From the NCBI GenBank assembly GCA_003709165.1, contig RDRZ01000014.1:1-56325 (forward strand): a DNA stretch of 56,325 nt. Direction: 5' to 3'. The DNA comes from Flavobacteriaceae bacterium PRS1 (GTDB taxonomy: Bacteria > Bacteroidota > Bacteroidia > Flavobacteriales > Flavobacteriaceae). The notes below the pieces were generated by a model, which saw only the letters and a program-made list of their open reading frames with translations, searched no databases and was not told the DNA's origin. Positions 34,684 through 43,887 of the stretch are shown here, one piece after another. The number at the start of each line of letters is the position of its first letter. Within the stretch, counting starts at the first letter, position 1. A program made the translations under genes and the position numbers.

Positions 34684-35604
34684 ATGAGTCATTCATACAG
34701 CCATAATCATTCGCATCATAATCATGGTGATTTAAAAGGGCGACCGCTTGTTATATCTATATTTTTAAATATTCTTATAACAGTTGCTCAAGTAGTTGGT
34801 GGATTATTATCTGGTAGTTTAGCACTATTAAGTGATGCCCTTCATAATTTTACAGATGTCCTTTCGCTAATTGTAAGTTACATTGCAAACGTTTTATCAA
34901 AAAAAAAAGCATCTATAAATCGCACTTTTGGCTATAAACGTGCCGAAATTTTAGCAACATTTATAAATGCATCTACCTTAATTATTATAGCTGTTATATT
35001 AATTATTGAAGCGGTAAAACGTTTTCAGAATCCTCAAGAAATTGAATCCAATCTTGTTATTTGGTTGTCTCTATTAGGAATTATAGCAAATGGTATTAGT
35101 GTTTTATTACTGAAGAAAAATGCAGAAGTTAATATGAATATGCGAAGTGCTTATTTACATTTATTGACAGATATGTTAGCAAGTGTTTCCGTGCTTATTG
35201 GTGGCTTACTTATGAAATTTTACCAAATGTTTTGGGTAGATAGCGTATTAACTTTAGCTATTGCTTTATATTTAATTTGGGTTGGTTACACTTTGTTAAA
35301 AGAGTCATTTAAAGTATTGATGTTGTTCACTCCGGAAGATATTCATGTAAAAGACATTGTAAACGAACTTCAGCAATTAAAAGAGATAAAAAACGTGCAT
35401 CATGTACATATCTGGCAACTAAACGAAAATGAAGTTCATTTAGAAGCACACATAGATTTTAATGAAGATATTTATTTATCTAAGTTTGATTATATTTTAC
35501 ATAATATTGAAGAAATATTACATCATAAATTTGAAATTAATCATGTAAACATCCAACCAGAATTTGGTAAATGCGATAGTAAAGATGTCATTGTACAAGA
35601 TTAA
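34684..35604 (+). CDS. Cation diffusion facilitator (zinc-type) efflux transporter
   Basis: CDF proteins export Zn2+ or related divalent metals across the inner membrane by proton exchange. The 306-residue protein starts with a His-rich metal-binding stretch (MSHSYSHNHSHHNHGD), has six hydrophobic segments, and carries the metal-site motifs SDALHNFTD in helix 2 and HLLTDMLASV in helix 5, whose HxxxD pair is the zinc-type signature. The cytoplasmic domain with VHHVHIWQLNENEVHLEAH follows. It fits the CzcD/ZitB group. Single gene with its own promoter. Confidence 0.93.
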   Translation: MSHSYSHNHSHHNHGDLKGRPLVISIFLNILITVAQVVGGLLSGSLALLSDALHNFTDVLSLIVSYIANVLSKKKASINRTFGYKRAEILATFINASTLIIIAVILIIEAVKRFQNPQEIESNLVIWLSLLGIIANGISVLLLKKNAEVNMNMRSAYLHLLTDMLASVSVLIGGLLMKFYQMFWVDSVLTLAIALYLIWVGYTLLKESFKVLMLFTPEDIHVKDIVNELQQLKEIKNVHHVHIWQLNENEVHLEAHIDFNEDIYLSKFDYILHNIEEILHHKFEINHVNIQPEFGKCDSKDVIVQD

Positions 35605-35608
35605 TATT

Positions 35609-35633
35609 GTCATTCCTGAGAAGGTAAGAATCC
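35609..35633. repeat. Degenerate copy of the palindromic repeat
   Basis: GTCATTCCTGAGAAGGTAAG followed by AATCC resembles the rnr-inserted element read on its coding strand (GTCATTCCTGCGAAGGCAGG) with the hairpin largely lost. It sits between the CDF gene and elaA. Confidence 0.55.
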
Positions 35634-35668
35634 AATTTAAAAAGATTACACTTTTATGAAAAACAGAT

Positions 35669-36112
35669 ATGTTAAAAATAATAACTAAAACATTCGACCA
35701 ACTTACAACACAAGAGCTTTATGATATTCTACAGCTTCGAAACGAAATTTTTGTTGTAGAGCAAGATTGCGTTTATCAAGATGTTGATGGTAAAGACCAA
35801 AAAGCACTACATGTTTTAGGGTTTAAAAATAAAACTTTAGTTGCTTATACTCGTCTTTTTAAACCAGGTGATTATTTTAAACAAGCAAATATTGGTCGTG
35901 TTGCTGTATCGAAAAACGAAAGGAATCACAAATACGGTTATGATATTATGAATGTTTCAATAAAAACTGTAAAAGATGTTTTTAATGAAACAATAATTAT
36001 AATATCTGCACAAACCTATTTAATAACATTCTATAACAATCTTGGATTTAAAGAAGTAGGAGAAGAGTATCTAGAAGATGGAATTCCTCATGTTGCAATG
36101 GTTATTAAATAA
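35669..36112 (+). CDS. elaA: ElaA-like GNAT family N-acetyltransferase
   Basis: The 147-residue protein matches the small ElaA branch of the GNAT superfamily: LYDILQLRNEIFVVEQDCVY near residue 20, the DGKDQKALHVLG strand, and the acetyl-CoA motif IGRVAVSKNERNHKYGYDIM. The acceptor is unknown in the family. It converges on the broken OmpA-like gene two bases past its stop. Full length, ordinary composition. Confidence 0.88.
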   Translation: MLKIITKTFDQLTTQELYDILQLRNEIFVVEQDCVYQDVDGKDQKALHVLGFKNKTLVAYTRLFKPGDYFKQANIGRVAVSKNERNHKYGYDIMNVSIKTVKDVFNETIIIISAQTYLITFYNNLGFKEVGEEYLEDGIPHVAMVIK

Positions 36113-36114
36113 TA

Positions 36115-36936
36115 TTATTTCTTTTTATCGGAAATATAAGTAATAACAATTTCTACACGCCTATCAAATTTTGGGTCGCCACCAAGTGGAAATTTTCTGA
36201 GCATTCTGACATATTTCATTCGTTTTTTAGCAACACCTTTTTTTGCCAAATAATCGTAAATATATTTCGCTCTAACCAGAGATAGGTTTTGCTTTTTTGT
36301 TTCAACATCAACAGCATCTCTACTATTTTGAGTGCAACACACATGACCTTGAATACTAAAATAGATATTCTCCTTTTCAATCAGAATTTCGGCTAAATTA
36401 TCCAGAGCTTCTTTAGATTCTTCAAGGACTGTTCTGTATCCTATTTCGAATAAGATATTTTTCAATACAATTTTATCGCCAACTTTAAGGTTGTCGCTTA
36501 GTTTCTTTTTTTTCTATAATTACCTCTTTTTTAGAAGACTTTATTTGCACTATAATTTCTACTCTTCTGTTTAAGCTTCTAATAATATTTATGTCTTTGG
36601 CGTTTACAATTTTAAGTAAAATTTTTCCTTTACCATCTACATTACGAATTAAGGTTTTATATATATTATTGTTTGAAAACAAATCTTTAATAATATCAGC
36701 TCTATGTTGAGATAAATTAAGATTATAAGTATTACCTCCTATATCATCACAGAACCCATAAATTGATATTTTTTCAACTTCTACACTATCAATTTTTTTT
36801 ATAAATAAAAGAAGTCTGTTTTCTTCTATGGTCGGTATTTTGTATTCAGACGTGTCAAAATAAACCTCGTGCTTTAATTCGTTTTGAGCGAATACAACAT
36901 TATTATTAATAAAAAAAGAAATAAAATTATTTTCAT
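36115..36936 (-). pseudogene. OmpA-family C-terminal domain protein with two compensating homopolymer frameshifts
   Basis: The ATG at 36936 opens a signal peptide that runs into a stop after about 20 codons. Adding one T to the seven-T tract (plus-strand A run 36911-36917) restores a full signal peptide ending FAQNELKHEV, then an OmpA-like half with SIYGFCDDIGGNTYNLNLSQ. This ends falsely at 36485. Removing one A from the eight-A tract (plus-strand T run 36506-36513) restores reading through KLSDNLKVGDKIVLKNILFE into a second OmpA-like domain (IYFSIQGHVCC, LSLVRAKYIYDYL, RRVEIVITYI). Total length 822 bases is a multiple of three because the shifts cancel. Decay, phase variation or homopolymer sequence error are all possible. 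Confidence 0.8.
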
Positions 36937-36961
36937 TTAAAATATATCGAAACCAAAGAAT

Positions 36962-38596
36962 TTAATTTAAAAACCCGTAGTACATTTTTGGATTTTCTAA
37001 AATTTCCACAGCTTTCTTAATTTCAAGATTGTTAACAAGATAGTATTCATATAAACCTTGCCTATAGAAATAACGTGTAATAATTTCGTTTTCTAATAGT
37101 GTTTTCAACTGCTGTCGGCTATCGTCTACAGCCTTATCTTTAATCGATTTTAAGTTAGTGACAAGGGAATTATAGTTCTTGGACATATCAGTCATAAAAC
37201 CCTCTTCCAAAGCCATTTTTGATACATTATCTAAAGCTTTTTCGGTTTTGGTTTCGAAGTCAAAATTATTAGATTTTAAATAGGCTTTAAAATCATTAAA
37301 ATCAGAATCATTAAATTTAAATGACATTAAATCTGTTACTGTATTATTGTAATAATAATTAGTAGCATAATTAAAAATAAAATTATTGCTGATTATAGCT
37401 TTTGTAATTGATGTGGGTTTTGTCAAGGATATTTCTAAATCAGGCTTTATACCACCTCCGTCAAAAACAGAACGACCATTTTTTGTTTTAAACTCATTGT
37501 AATTTTCTTTTTTCACACGAACAGATTTTCCGTCGGCGTTACGATTCCAATAATCTAAAGCCTGAATACATCTTCCCGAGGGCGTATAATATCTTGAAAT
37601 AGTTATACGAATTTGTGTTCCATAAGTTAATGGTTTTGGTTGCTGTACCAAGCCTTTGCCAAAACTTCGGGAACCAATAATCACGGCACGATCGAGGTCT
37701 TGTAAAGAACCGGAAACGATTTCGCTTGCAGAAGCACTTCCGCCATCTATCAAAACAACCAAAGGTATTTTTTCATCTAATGGATTATTTCTTGTTATAT
37801 AGGTTTTATTGTATTTCTCTATTCTAGATTTTGTAGTTACAACCAATTGACCTTTAGGAACAAACAGGTTTACTATTTTTATTGCTTCTCCTAATAAGCC
37901 ACCAGGATTACCTCTTAAGTCTAAAATTATCCGTTCGGCTCCATCTATTTTTAATTCCCTTAAAGCATTTGCGATTTCAAAAGAAGCTTTGTTATTAAAT
38001 TTTGTTAAAGCAATATACCCAGTTTTATCATCTACCATAGAAAAGAGAGGAACCGCATTAATTTCAACTTCTTGTCGCGTGATGGTCGCGGTTTTTACAT
38101 TTCCTTGTCGTAAAAAAGTAACATTTACTTTAGATCCAGGCGAACCTCTTAATAAATCACCAACATTTTCTTTAAAATCTTTAATGACTATATCTTCAAT
38201 TTTAATAATCTCATCACCAGCTTTTAAACCCGCTTTATCGGCAGGATAATCTTTATAAGGCTCAATTATTAATAGTTTATCTTTCAGAGTTCGCACTTTC
38301 GCCCCAATGCCTATATAATCACCGGTATTATTTATTCTTGCTGCTTCTACATCTTGTTCGTTTAAAAAACGCGTGTAAGGATCTAGATCTTTAAGCATAC
38401 TTTTAATTGCGGTATCCATTAAATCTCCCGGATTTGTTTCATCAACATAATTCATATTGAGTTCTTTAAACAACGTTGTGAAGATTTCTATTTGTTTGGC
38501 AATTTCAAAGAAATCACTTTTAAAAGCTGTTCCTGTAAGTAGAATTGAAATGATTAAAACAAGAATGAGAATTTTATTTTTTAGCGTATTTTTCAT
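36962..38596 (-). CDS. S41 family C-terminal processing peptidase
   Basis: This exported serine protease (tail-specific or CtpA type) has an N-terminal hydrophobic signal (residues 8-24), a PDZ domain at about 90-170 (GDYIGIGAKV, GLKAGDEIIKI), and the catalytic core with LDLRGNPGGLL near 240, GGSASASEIVSG holding the likely nucleophile Ser, and the Lys in SFGKGLVQ. The C-terminal 150 residues are helical. At 544 residues it is typical for Bacteroidota. It lies 18 bases after rnpA on the same strand, so co-transcription is likely. Confidence 0.93.
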   Translation of the reverse strand: MKNTLKNKILILVLIISILLTGTAFKSDFFEIAKQIEIFTTLFKELNMNYVDETNPGDLMDTAIKSMLKDLDPYTRFLNEQDVEAARINNTGDYIGIGAKVRTLKDKLLIIEPYKDYPADKAGLKAGDEIIKIEDIVIKDFKENVGDLLRGSPGSKVNVTFLRQGNVKTATITRQEVEINAVPLFSMVDDKTGYIALTKFNNKASFEIANALRELKIDGAERIILDLRGNPGGLLGEAIKIVNLFVPKGQLVVTTKSRIEKYNKTYITRNNPLDEKIPLVVLIDGGSASASEIVSGSLQDLDRAVIIGSRSFGKGLVQQPKPLTYGTQIRITISRYYTPSGRCIQALDYWNRNADGKSVRVKKENYNEFKTKNGRSVFDGGGIKPDLEISLTKPTSITKAIISNNFIFNYATNYYYNNTVTDLMSFKFNDSDFNDFKAYLKSNNFDFETKTEKALDNVSKMALEEGFMTDMSKNYNSLVTNLKSIKDKAVDDSRQQLKTLLENEIITRYFYRQGLYEYYLVNNLEIKKAVEILENPKMYYGFLN

Positions 38597-38614
38597 TGCA
38601 ATGTTTTTTCTATT

Positions 38615-38986
38615 TTAAGACACCTTGTTCAAAAACTGCTCAAACAACAGTTTCATTTTGGTTTCAAGGGTTTTAAATTTGGGTTTATCAGTTCCAATAT
38701 ACAAAATCATTAACGCATATTGTGTTGTAATGTTGTTAAAATATGAGTTTTTGTTAAGCCTGTAAGTCTCTCTCATCAACCTTTTTATTCTGTTTCTGTC
38801 AACCGCTTTTTTAAAATTCCGCTTGCTTACAGACACGCTTATTTTTATATTTGCGCCATATTTAAAAGATGTTTGAAGATACATTAGACGCAACGGAAAA
38901 GCAGTAACCGAACTACCTTCTAAAAACAGTTGTTCAATTTTTTTTTTGCTTTTTAGTTTTTCCAACTTTTTAAATGTATAATCCAT
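38615..38986 (-). CDS. rnpA: Ribonuclease P protein component
   Basis: RnpA is the protein subunit of RNase P, which trims tRNA 5' ends. The signature FKKAVDRNRIKRLMRET is at about residues 54-70 of 123, and the protein is very basic as expected. The usual neighbour rpmH is absent; instead the S41 protease follows closely. Start and length are normal. rnpA is often near oriC in bacteria, which adds slightly to the origin argument for this window. Confidence 0.94.
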   Translation of the reverse strand: MDYTFKKLEKLKSKKKIEQLFLEGSSVTAFPLRLMYLQTSFKYGANIKISVSVSKRNFKKAVDRNRIKRLMRETYRLNKNSYFNNITTQYALMILYIGTDKPKFKTLETKMKLLFEQFLNKVS

Positions 38987-39054
38987 AAGATTGCTGAATG
39001 TATTTAGATGTTATTACCAAACAACAACACATTAAGCGTCTTTTTTGTTTAAAA

Positions 39055-40899
39055 CTAATAACCAGAATTATTATATTTATTAACATCAGCCATTTTATTT
39101 TCAGGATCTATAGTAATTAATTTAATATCGCTTTTAGACCTGTTAATTGTAAATTCGTAAAAAGAATGCGCCCAAGCCCAATCTTTTAAAACTGTTCTTG
39201 GAGTAGTGCTAGGTTTTTCGCCACGCATCATTTGCAAAGGAATATAAAATTGTTCTTTTGTTCCATCAGTATATTCAACTTCAATGTCGATAGGCATTGG
39301 CATAAGCCCAATACGCTCTAAATACACGATGGATTCCCCGTCTTTTTCTATAATTCTCCGAACTCCATAGTCTATTGTATTTGTAGTTTGTGTAAAATCC
39401 ATTAAATACCAATCCAATTCTAAACCAGACACTTTTTCGGCAGAACGAATAAAATCATTTGGTGTTGGATGCTTAAAATGAAAGTCATCATAATACTTTT
39501 TAAGTGTTTGTTTTAAATTGTCTTCACCAATTACATAACCTAATTGTGTCAAAAACACGGAACCCTTACTATATGCTGAAGTGCCATAAGAGCTATTAAA
39601 TTCATAACGATCAGCATGAGTTATCATCGGCTGTTCTTTTCCTGACAACGCCATTTTAATATAGCTTTTATATGCTCTTTCAGTTGGATGTGAGTTGTTT
39701 CGACTCATAATATCATTCATAGCTAAAGCACTGATATAACTTGTAAATCCCTCATCCATCCACTCGTGTTTTGCCTCATTGGTAGCCAACAAAAACTGAA
39801 ACCATGTATGCGCCATTTCGTGTGCAGTAACACCAATAAGACTCCCCAAACTACGATTACCAGTAATAAGTGTACACATAGCATATTCCATACCACCATC
39901 ACCTCCTTGAATTACAGAATATTGCTTATAAGGATACTTGCCAATATGTTTACTGTAATATTGCATCAGCTCTACGGTTTTAGACTGTAGATCTTTCCAG
40001 TTTTCTTTTATTTCCAGGTTGGTTTTATAGAAAAAATGAAGCATAGGACCATTAGGAACTTGTAGCTTGTCATGTATATAATCAGTATCAGCAGCCCAAG
40101 TAAAATCATGAACATTAGGTGCAAAAAAATGCCAGATTAATTTATCTACTTTTGTTTGTTTTACTTTTTTGGCTTCATAACCATGACCAATTTTATTTGG
40201 GTTCTGTAAGTAACCAGTACCACCTATAGTGTAATCTTTATCGATAGCGATTTTCACATCAAAATCTCCCCAAACACCATGAAATTCGCGTGCAATGTAA
40301 GGGTCGGCATGCCAACCTTCAAAATCATACTCAGCCATTTTAGGATACCATTGCGTCATAGAGAGCGCAATACCTTCTTTATTGTTTCTGCCAGAACGAC
40401 GAATTTGCACAGGAACTTGAGCCTCAAAATCCATGGTAAATGTTACAGAAGATCCGGGTTGTATAGGCTTGTTTAAAGTAACTTCCAGAATAGTTCCAAC
40501 AGTTTCGTAACTAATCACTTTTCCATCTTGCAATAAAGAATTCACTTTTATATAGCCAATTTCGTTAGGTTTTAGGTTGCTTATTCTGTCTTTAACACGT
40601 CTGTCCGGATCTAAAATTGTGCGAGATCGTATATCCATTTCGCTTCCTGGCTGAAACGCATTAAAGTATAAATGATAAAAAACCCTGTTTAGAGCATCAG
40701 GAGAATTATTGGTATATACAAGAACTTGTTTTCCTTTGTATTGATATGTTTCAACATTCATATCTATTTCCATTTGATAATTAACGTGTTGTTGCCAATA
40801 TGTTGAAATAGGTTTATCAGGAGTTTTATTGACACCTCCTTTGTTTGATTGTCCATAAGAAAAGAAAACTGTAAGGCTTATAATTAGCAATTGTTTCAT
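39055..40899 (-). CDS. M1 family metallopeptidase (aminopeptidase N-like)
   Basis: This exported zinc aminopeptidase has a signal peptide (MKQLLIISLTVFFSYGQ), the exopeptidase motif GGMEYA at residues 335-340, and the zinc site HEMAH at 360-364 with the third ligand Glu383 in EWMDEGF. At 614 residues it is the short M1 form lacking the long helical C-terminal domain, common in Bacteroidota. It probably acts in the periplasm or outside the cell in peptide use. It is monocistronic or co-transcribed with the metallo-hydrolase 25 bases upstream. Confidence 0.92.
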   Translation of the reverse strand: MKQLLIISLTVFFSYGQSNKGGVNKTPDKPISTYWQQHVNYQMEIDMNVETYQYKGKQVLVYTNNSPDALNRVFYHLYFNAFQPGSEMDIRSRTILDPDRRVKDRISNLKPNEIGYIKVNSLLQDGKVISYETVGTILEVTLNKPIQPGSSVTFTMDFEAQVPVQIRRSGRNNKEGIALSMTQWYPKMAEYDFEGWHADPYIAREFHGVWGDFDVKIAIDKDYTIGGTGYLQNPNKIGHGYEAKKVKQTKVDKLIWHFFAPNVHDFTWAADTDYIHDKLQVPNGPMLHFFYKTNLEIKENWKDLQSKTVELMQYYSKHIGKYPYKQYSVIQGGDGGMEYAMCTLITGNRSLGSLIGVTAHEMAHTWFQFLLATNEAKHEWMDEGFTSYISALAMNDIMSRNNSHPTERAYKSYIKMALSGKEQPMITHADRYEFNSSYGTSAYSKGSVFLTQLGYVIGEDNLKQTLKKYYDDFHFKHPTPNDFIRSAEKVSGLELDWYLMDFTQTTNTIDYGVRRIIEKDGESIVYLERIGLMPMPIDIEVEYTDGTKEQFYIPLQMMRGEKPSTTPRTVLKDWAWAHSFYEFTINRSKSDIKLITIDPENKMADVNKYNNSGY

Positions 40900-40924
40900 A
40901 ATTTATTTGTATAGTTATTGTAGA

Positions 40925-41782
40925 TTAAAAAAGTTCGTTACAACGATATATTTCTTTAAGCCGAACCCCTTTTTCGGTATGTTGAACGGTTATAATTTCA
41001 TTGTGTGCGTCGTGTTCTAAAAACAAATAAAAATTGTTATCAGCAGCCAAATTTAGAAATTTTTTCTTTTCATCAAGTGTTAATAAAGGTCTGGTGTCAT
41101 AACCCATTATAAATGGAATTGGTAAATGCCCTACGGTTGGGAGTAAATCTGCCATAAAACAGATTGTTTTCTCTTTATAATTAATCATAGGAATCATTTG
41201 CTTATCGGTATGTCCATTAGCAAAGAAAATACTGAAACCTAATTCCGATTCTTTTAATGTATTTCCATTTGGGATGGAAATAAATTTAAGTCGCCCACTT
41301 TCTTCCATCGGTAAAATATTTTCCTTTAAGAATGATGCTTTTTCACGATTGTTTGGTTTGGTTGCCCAATTCCAATGCTCTTGATTGCTCCAAAAATGTG
41401 CATTTTTAAAAGCGGTTTCGTACCCTGTTCTGTCTTTATTCCATTCGACACTTCCGCCACAATGATCAAAATGAAGGTGTGTTAAAAACACATCTGTAAT
41501 ATCGTCCTGATGAAAACCATATTTTTTTAGAGAATTATCTATAGTATCATTTCCCCAAAGGTAATAATAGCCAAAAAATTTATCGCTTTGCTTGTTTCCC
41601 ATTCCGGTATCTATTAAAATCAAACGATTCCCGTTTTCAATTAACAAACAACGCGCTGCAATATCTATCATGTTATTGCCATCTGCAGGATTAGTTTTAT
41701 TCCATAACGGTTTGGGGATTACACCAAACATTGCCCCCCCATCTAATTTAAAATTTCCTGCATTTATAGGATATAGTTTCAT
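40925..41782 (-). CDS. MBL-fold metallo-hydrolase
   Basis: The 285-residue protein carries the metallo-beta-lactamase signature THLHFDHCGG with metal ligands His102, His104, Asp106 and His107, and later the FANGHTDKQMIP His and FMADLLP Asp. The layout matches lactonase-like or AttM/PNGM-type hydrolases, and there is no signal peptide. Substrate is unknown; quorum-signal lactonase activity is possible but unsupported. A near-match promoter (TTACTTTG on the minus strand at 41791-41798) is nine bases upstream. The M1 gene follows. Confidence 0.85.
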   Translation of the reverse strand: MKLYPINAGNFKLDGGAMFGVIPKPLWNKTNPADGNNMIDIAARCLLIENGNRLILIDTGMGNKQSDKFFGYYYLWGNDTIDNSLKKYGFHQDDITDVFLTHLHFDHCGGSVEWNKDRTGYETAFKNAHFWSNQEHWNWATKPNNREKASFLKENILPMEESGRLKFISIPNGNTLKESELGFSIFFANGHTDKQMIPMINYKEKTICFMADLLPTVGHLPIPFIMGYDTRPLLTLDEKKKFLNLAADNNFYLFLEHDAHNEIITVQHTEKGVRLKEIYRCNELF

Positions 41783-41836
41783 AAGTTTTGCAAAGTAATA
41801 AAAAGGGAGTAATTACGTAATAGCATTGGGAGTTTA

Positions 41837-43756
41837 TTAAGACTCTAGCTTAAACCTAACATTTTCTACACTTTCTTTTGTTCCTACCAAAGTCACAATA
41901 TCTCCAAGCCGTAATCTGGTATATCCATGTGAAATAATAACCTGACCCTTACGAAGCACAGAGAGTACAATTACATCCGTTGGAAATCTCAAATCGCGCA
42001 AAGTCATACCATGAATATCTTTATTTCTAATTTCAACATCAATAGAATCTTGTGAAGTATCAAGACCCAGTAAAATAGAAGTTACGTTAGGAGACCTTAC
42101 AAAATGATCTAATAGATTAATCATTGCAGATGAAGGGTCCATAACACGAACACCAAGAGCGTTAAATTTTTTTAAAAAAAAGCGCGACCCATTGTAACGA
42201 ACTATAATATTCTTTGTTCCTATATGTTCGTAAACGAGTTCAGAAATTTCCAGATTTTCTTTATCAGACATTAAACATACTATAGCATCTGCATTTTCTA
42301 AGTGCAAATTTTTAAAAGAGTTTAACGAAATATCACCTATTGAAACTACTTTAAATTCGTTATTGTTTTCTACTACATTTTCAGATACAGATACAACTTT
42401 TGGGTTCCATCCATGTTGTTTTAAAGACATAGCGAGTGCAATAGATTGGCTTTCTAAGCCAAAGATTACAGCATCTTTTATACCGTCAAAATCCGGAGTT
42501 TTGTGTTTTAAATGGCTTTCCCCAACAAAATTAATTGCCATTTTAAACAATGGAGGTCCTACCAATTGGTTAATTACAATAATAGCAATAATAATCGTTT
42601 GAAATTCGTAACCCCAACCAGGAAACTCAGTAGCAATTAATGTTGTTAAACCCAACGCAACTCCAGCTTGAGTTATATAGGGCATCCACGAAATAAACGT
42701 ATATTTTTTATTATCTTTTGCCAAACCAACACCTAAAACACCTCCAAGAACTATTGTTAAAAGGCGAAGAGCAAAAAGAGCAATAGCAATTCCAAATACT
42801 TGAACTAAAGTTTGTAGAGAAACAGAAGCCCCTGTAAGTATAAAGAAAACAATATAGATTATTGGACTTATTTCCTCAAGAAGTTCAACAAATTCTATTC
42901 TGTTTTTGCTGTAATTGGTTATGTAAAAACTTCCAATTATACATATTAAAAGCGGTTCTAATATAATCTCATGTTGAAAAATACTCTCGGTATTTCCTTT
43001 TACAAAAGCAGCAAATAAATATACTGCATATCCTAATAATGTAATAAAGACAGCTTTTAAGTGCTTATTAATTTTAAATGACAAAGGAATTTGAAGAATC
43101 TTACCGAGTAAAATTCCCAACCCAAACGAAAGTACTAATTCAATAATCAAAAAGAATAAAAAAGAAAACCCTAACGCTTCTCCTTTAATTATTGCTTTGG
43201 CAATAGCAAAACAAATAGCAAATAGAATAATCACTAAAACATCTATTACTACAGTAACTCCCATGGCAGTTTTAGTAAAAGGACCATTGGCGCGTAATTC
43301 GTTTATTACTGCAATAGCCGAAGAAGGAGAACGCGCAACGAATATAATTCCAAATAAAACAGATATAATAACCTTTACATTTGCAGGCATTTCTGCCATA
43401 AATGCTATATAAGATGTAGCGTAGTAAATAACACAAGAGCTTAACAACAAGGTAATAACGAGCTGGGCAACAGTCATCCATTTAATACTGTTGATACGAC
43501 TGCGGAGTTCATTAAGGTATAGTTCAGCTCCCGCTGAAAAAGCAATAATCGCTAAAGCGATATCGTTTAAAAAGTTTAGTCTTGGAAGGGATTCTGAAGG
43601 AATAAATTCTAGAACAGAAGAACCTGCAATGATTCCTGTTATTATTAATCCAGTTATTAACGGAAACTTTATTTTTTGAAAAACCTTCGCTATTTCGTGA
43701 CCTGCAATAGCCACAATAGCAAAACCAACTAAAAGAATAACAAACCCTATATCCAT
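41837..43756 (-). CDS. CPA2-type cation:proton antiporter with RCK/TrkA domains
   Basis: The 639-residue inner-membrane protein has about twelve to thirteen hydrophobic segments in residues 1-400 of the Na+/H+ exchanger type, then a TrkA-N-like nucleotide domain (DAVIFGLESQSIALAMSLKQ, about 412-540) and a TrkA-C domain at the end (VLRKGQVIISHGYTRLRLGD). This is the KefB/KefC-like layout for K+ or Na+ efflux under nucleotide control. It is divergent from a second antiporter 131 bases away, also with an RCK domain. Ion preference cannot be told. Confidence 0.88.
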   Translation of the reverse strand: MDIGFVILLVGFAIVAIAGHEIAKVFQKIKFPLITGLIITGIIAGSSVLEFIPSESLPRLNFLNDIALAIIAFSAGAELYLNELRSRINSIKWMTVAQLVITLLLSSCVIYYATSYIAFMAEMPANVKVIISVLFGIIFVARSPSSAIAVINELRANGPFTKTAMGVTVVIDVLVIILFAICFAIAKAIIKGEALGFSFLFFLIIELVLSFGLGILLGKILQIPLSFKINKHLKAVFITLLGYAVYLFAAFVKGNTESIFQHEIILEPLLICIIGSFYITNYSKNRIEFVELLEEISPIIYIVFFILTGASVSLQTLVQVFGIAIALFALRLLTIVLGGVLGVGLAKDNKKYTFISWMPYITQAGVALGLTTLIATEFPGWGYEFQTIIIAIIVINQLVGPPLFKMAINFVGESHLKHKTPDFDGIKDAVIFGLESQSIALAMSLKQHGWNPKVVSVSENVVENNNEFKVVSIGDISLNSFKNLHLENADAIVCLMSDKENLEISELVYEHIGTKNIIVRYNGSRFFLKKFNALGVRVMDPSSAMINLLDHFVRSPNVTSILLGLDTSQDSIDVEIRNKDIHGMTLRDLRFPTDVIVLSVLRKGQVIISHGYTRLRLGDIVTLVGTKESVENVRFKLES

Positions 43757-43887
43757 AAAAGGAAATTGTTTTTATGCTTTAAATATATAAAACCATTTTT
43801 GGTGGCACAACATTAATCCGAGATAAAGAAGAAATATCTGCACTAATGCTATTGTATAAATGAGTATTTTAACACAAAATTTAATCG

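Noticed and set aside
40925-41782. Quorum-quenching lactonase or metallo-beta-lactamase resistance gene
   Set aside because: The MBL signature alone does not show substrate, and there is no signal peptide or resistance context.
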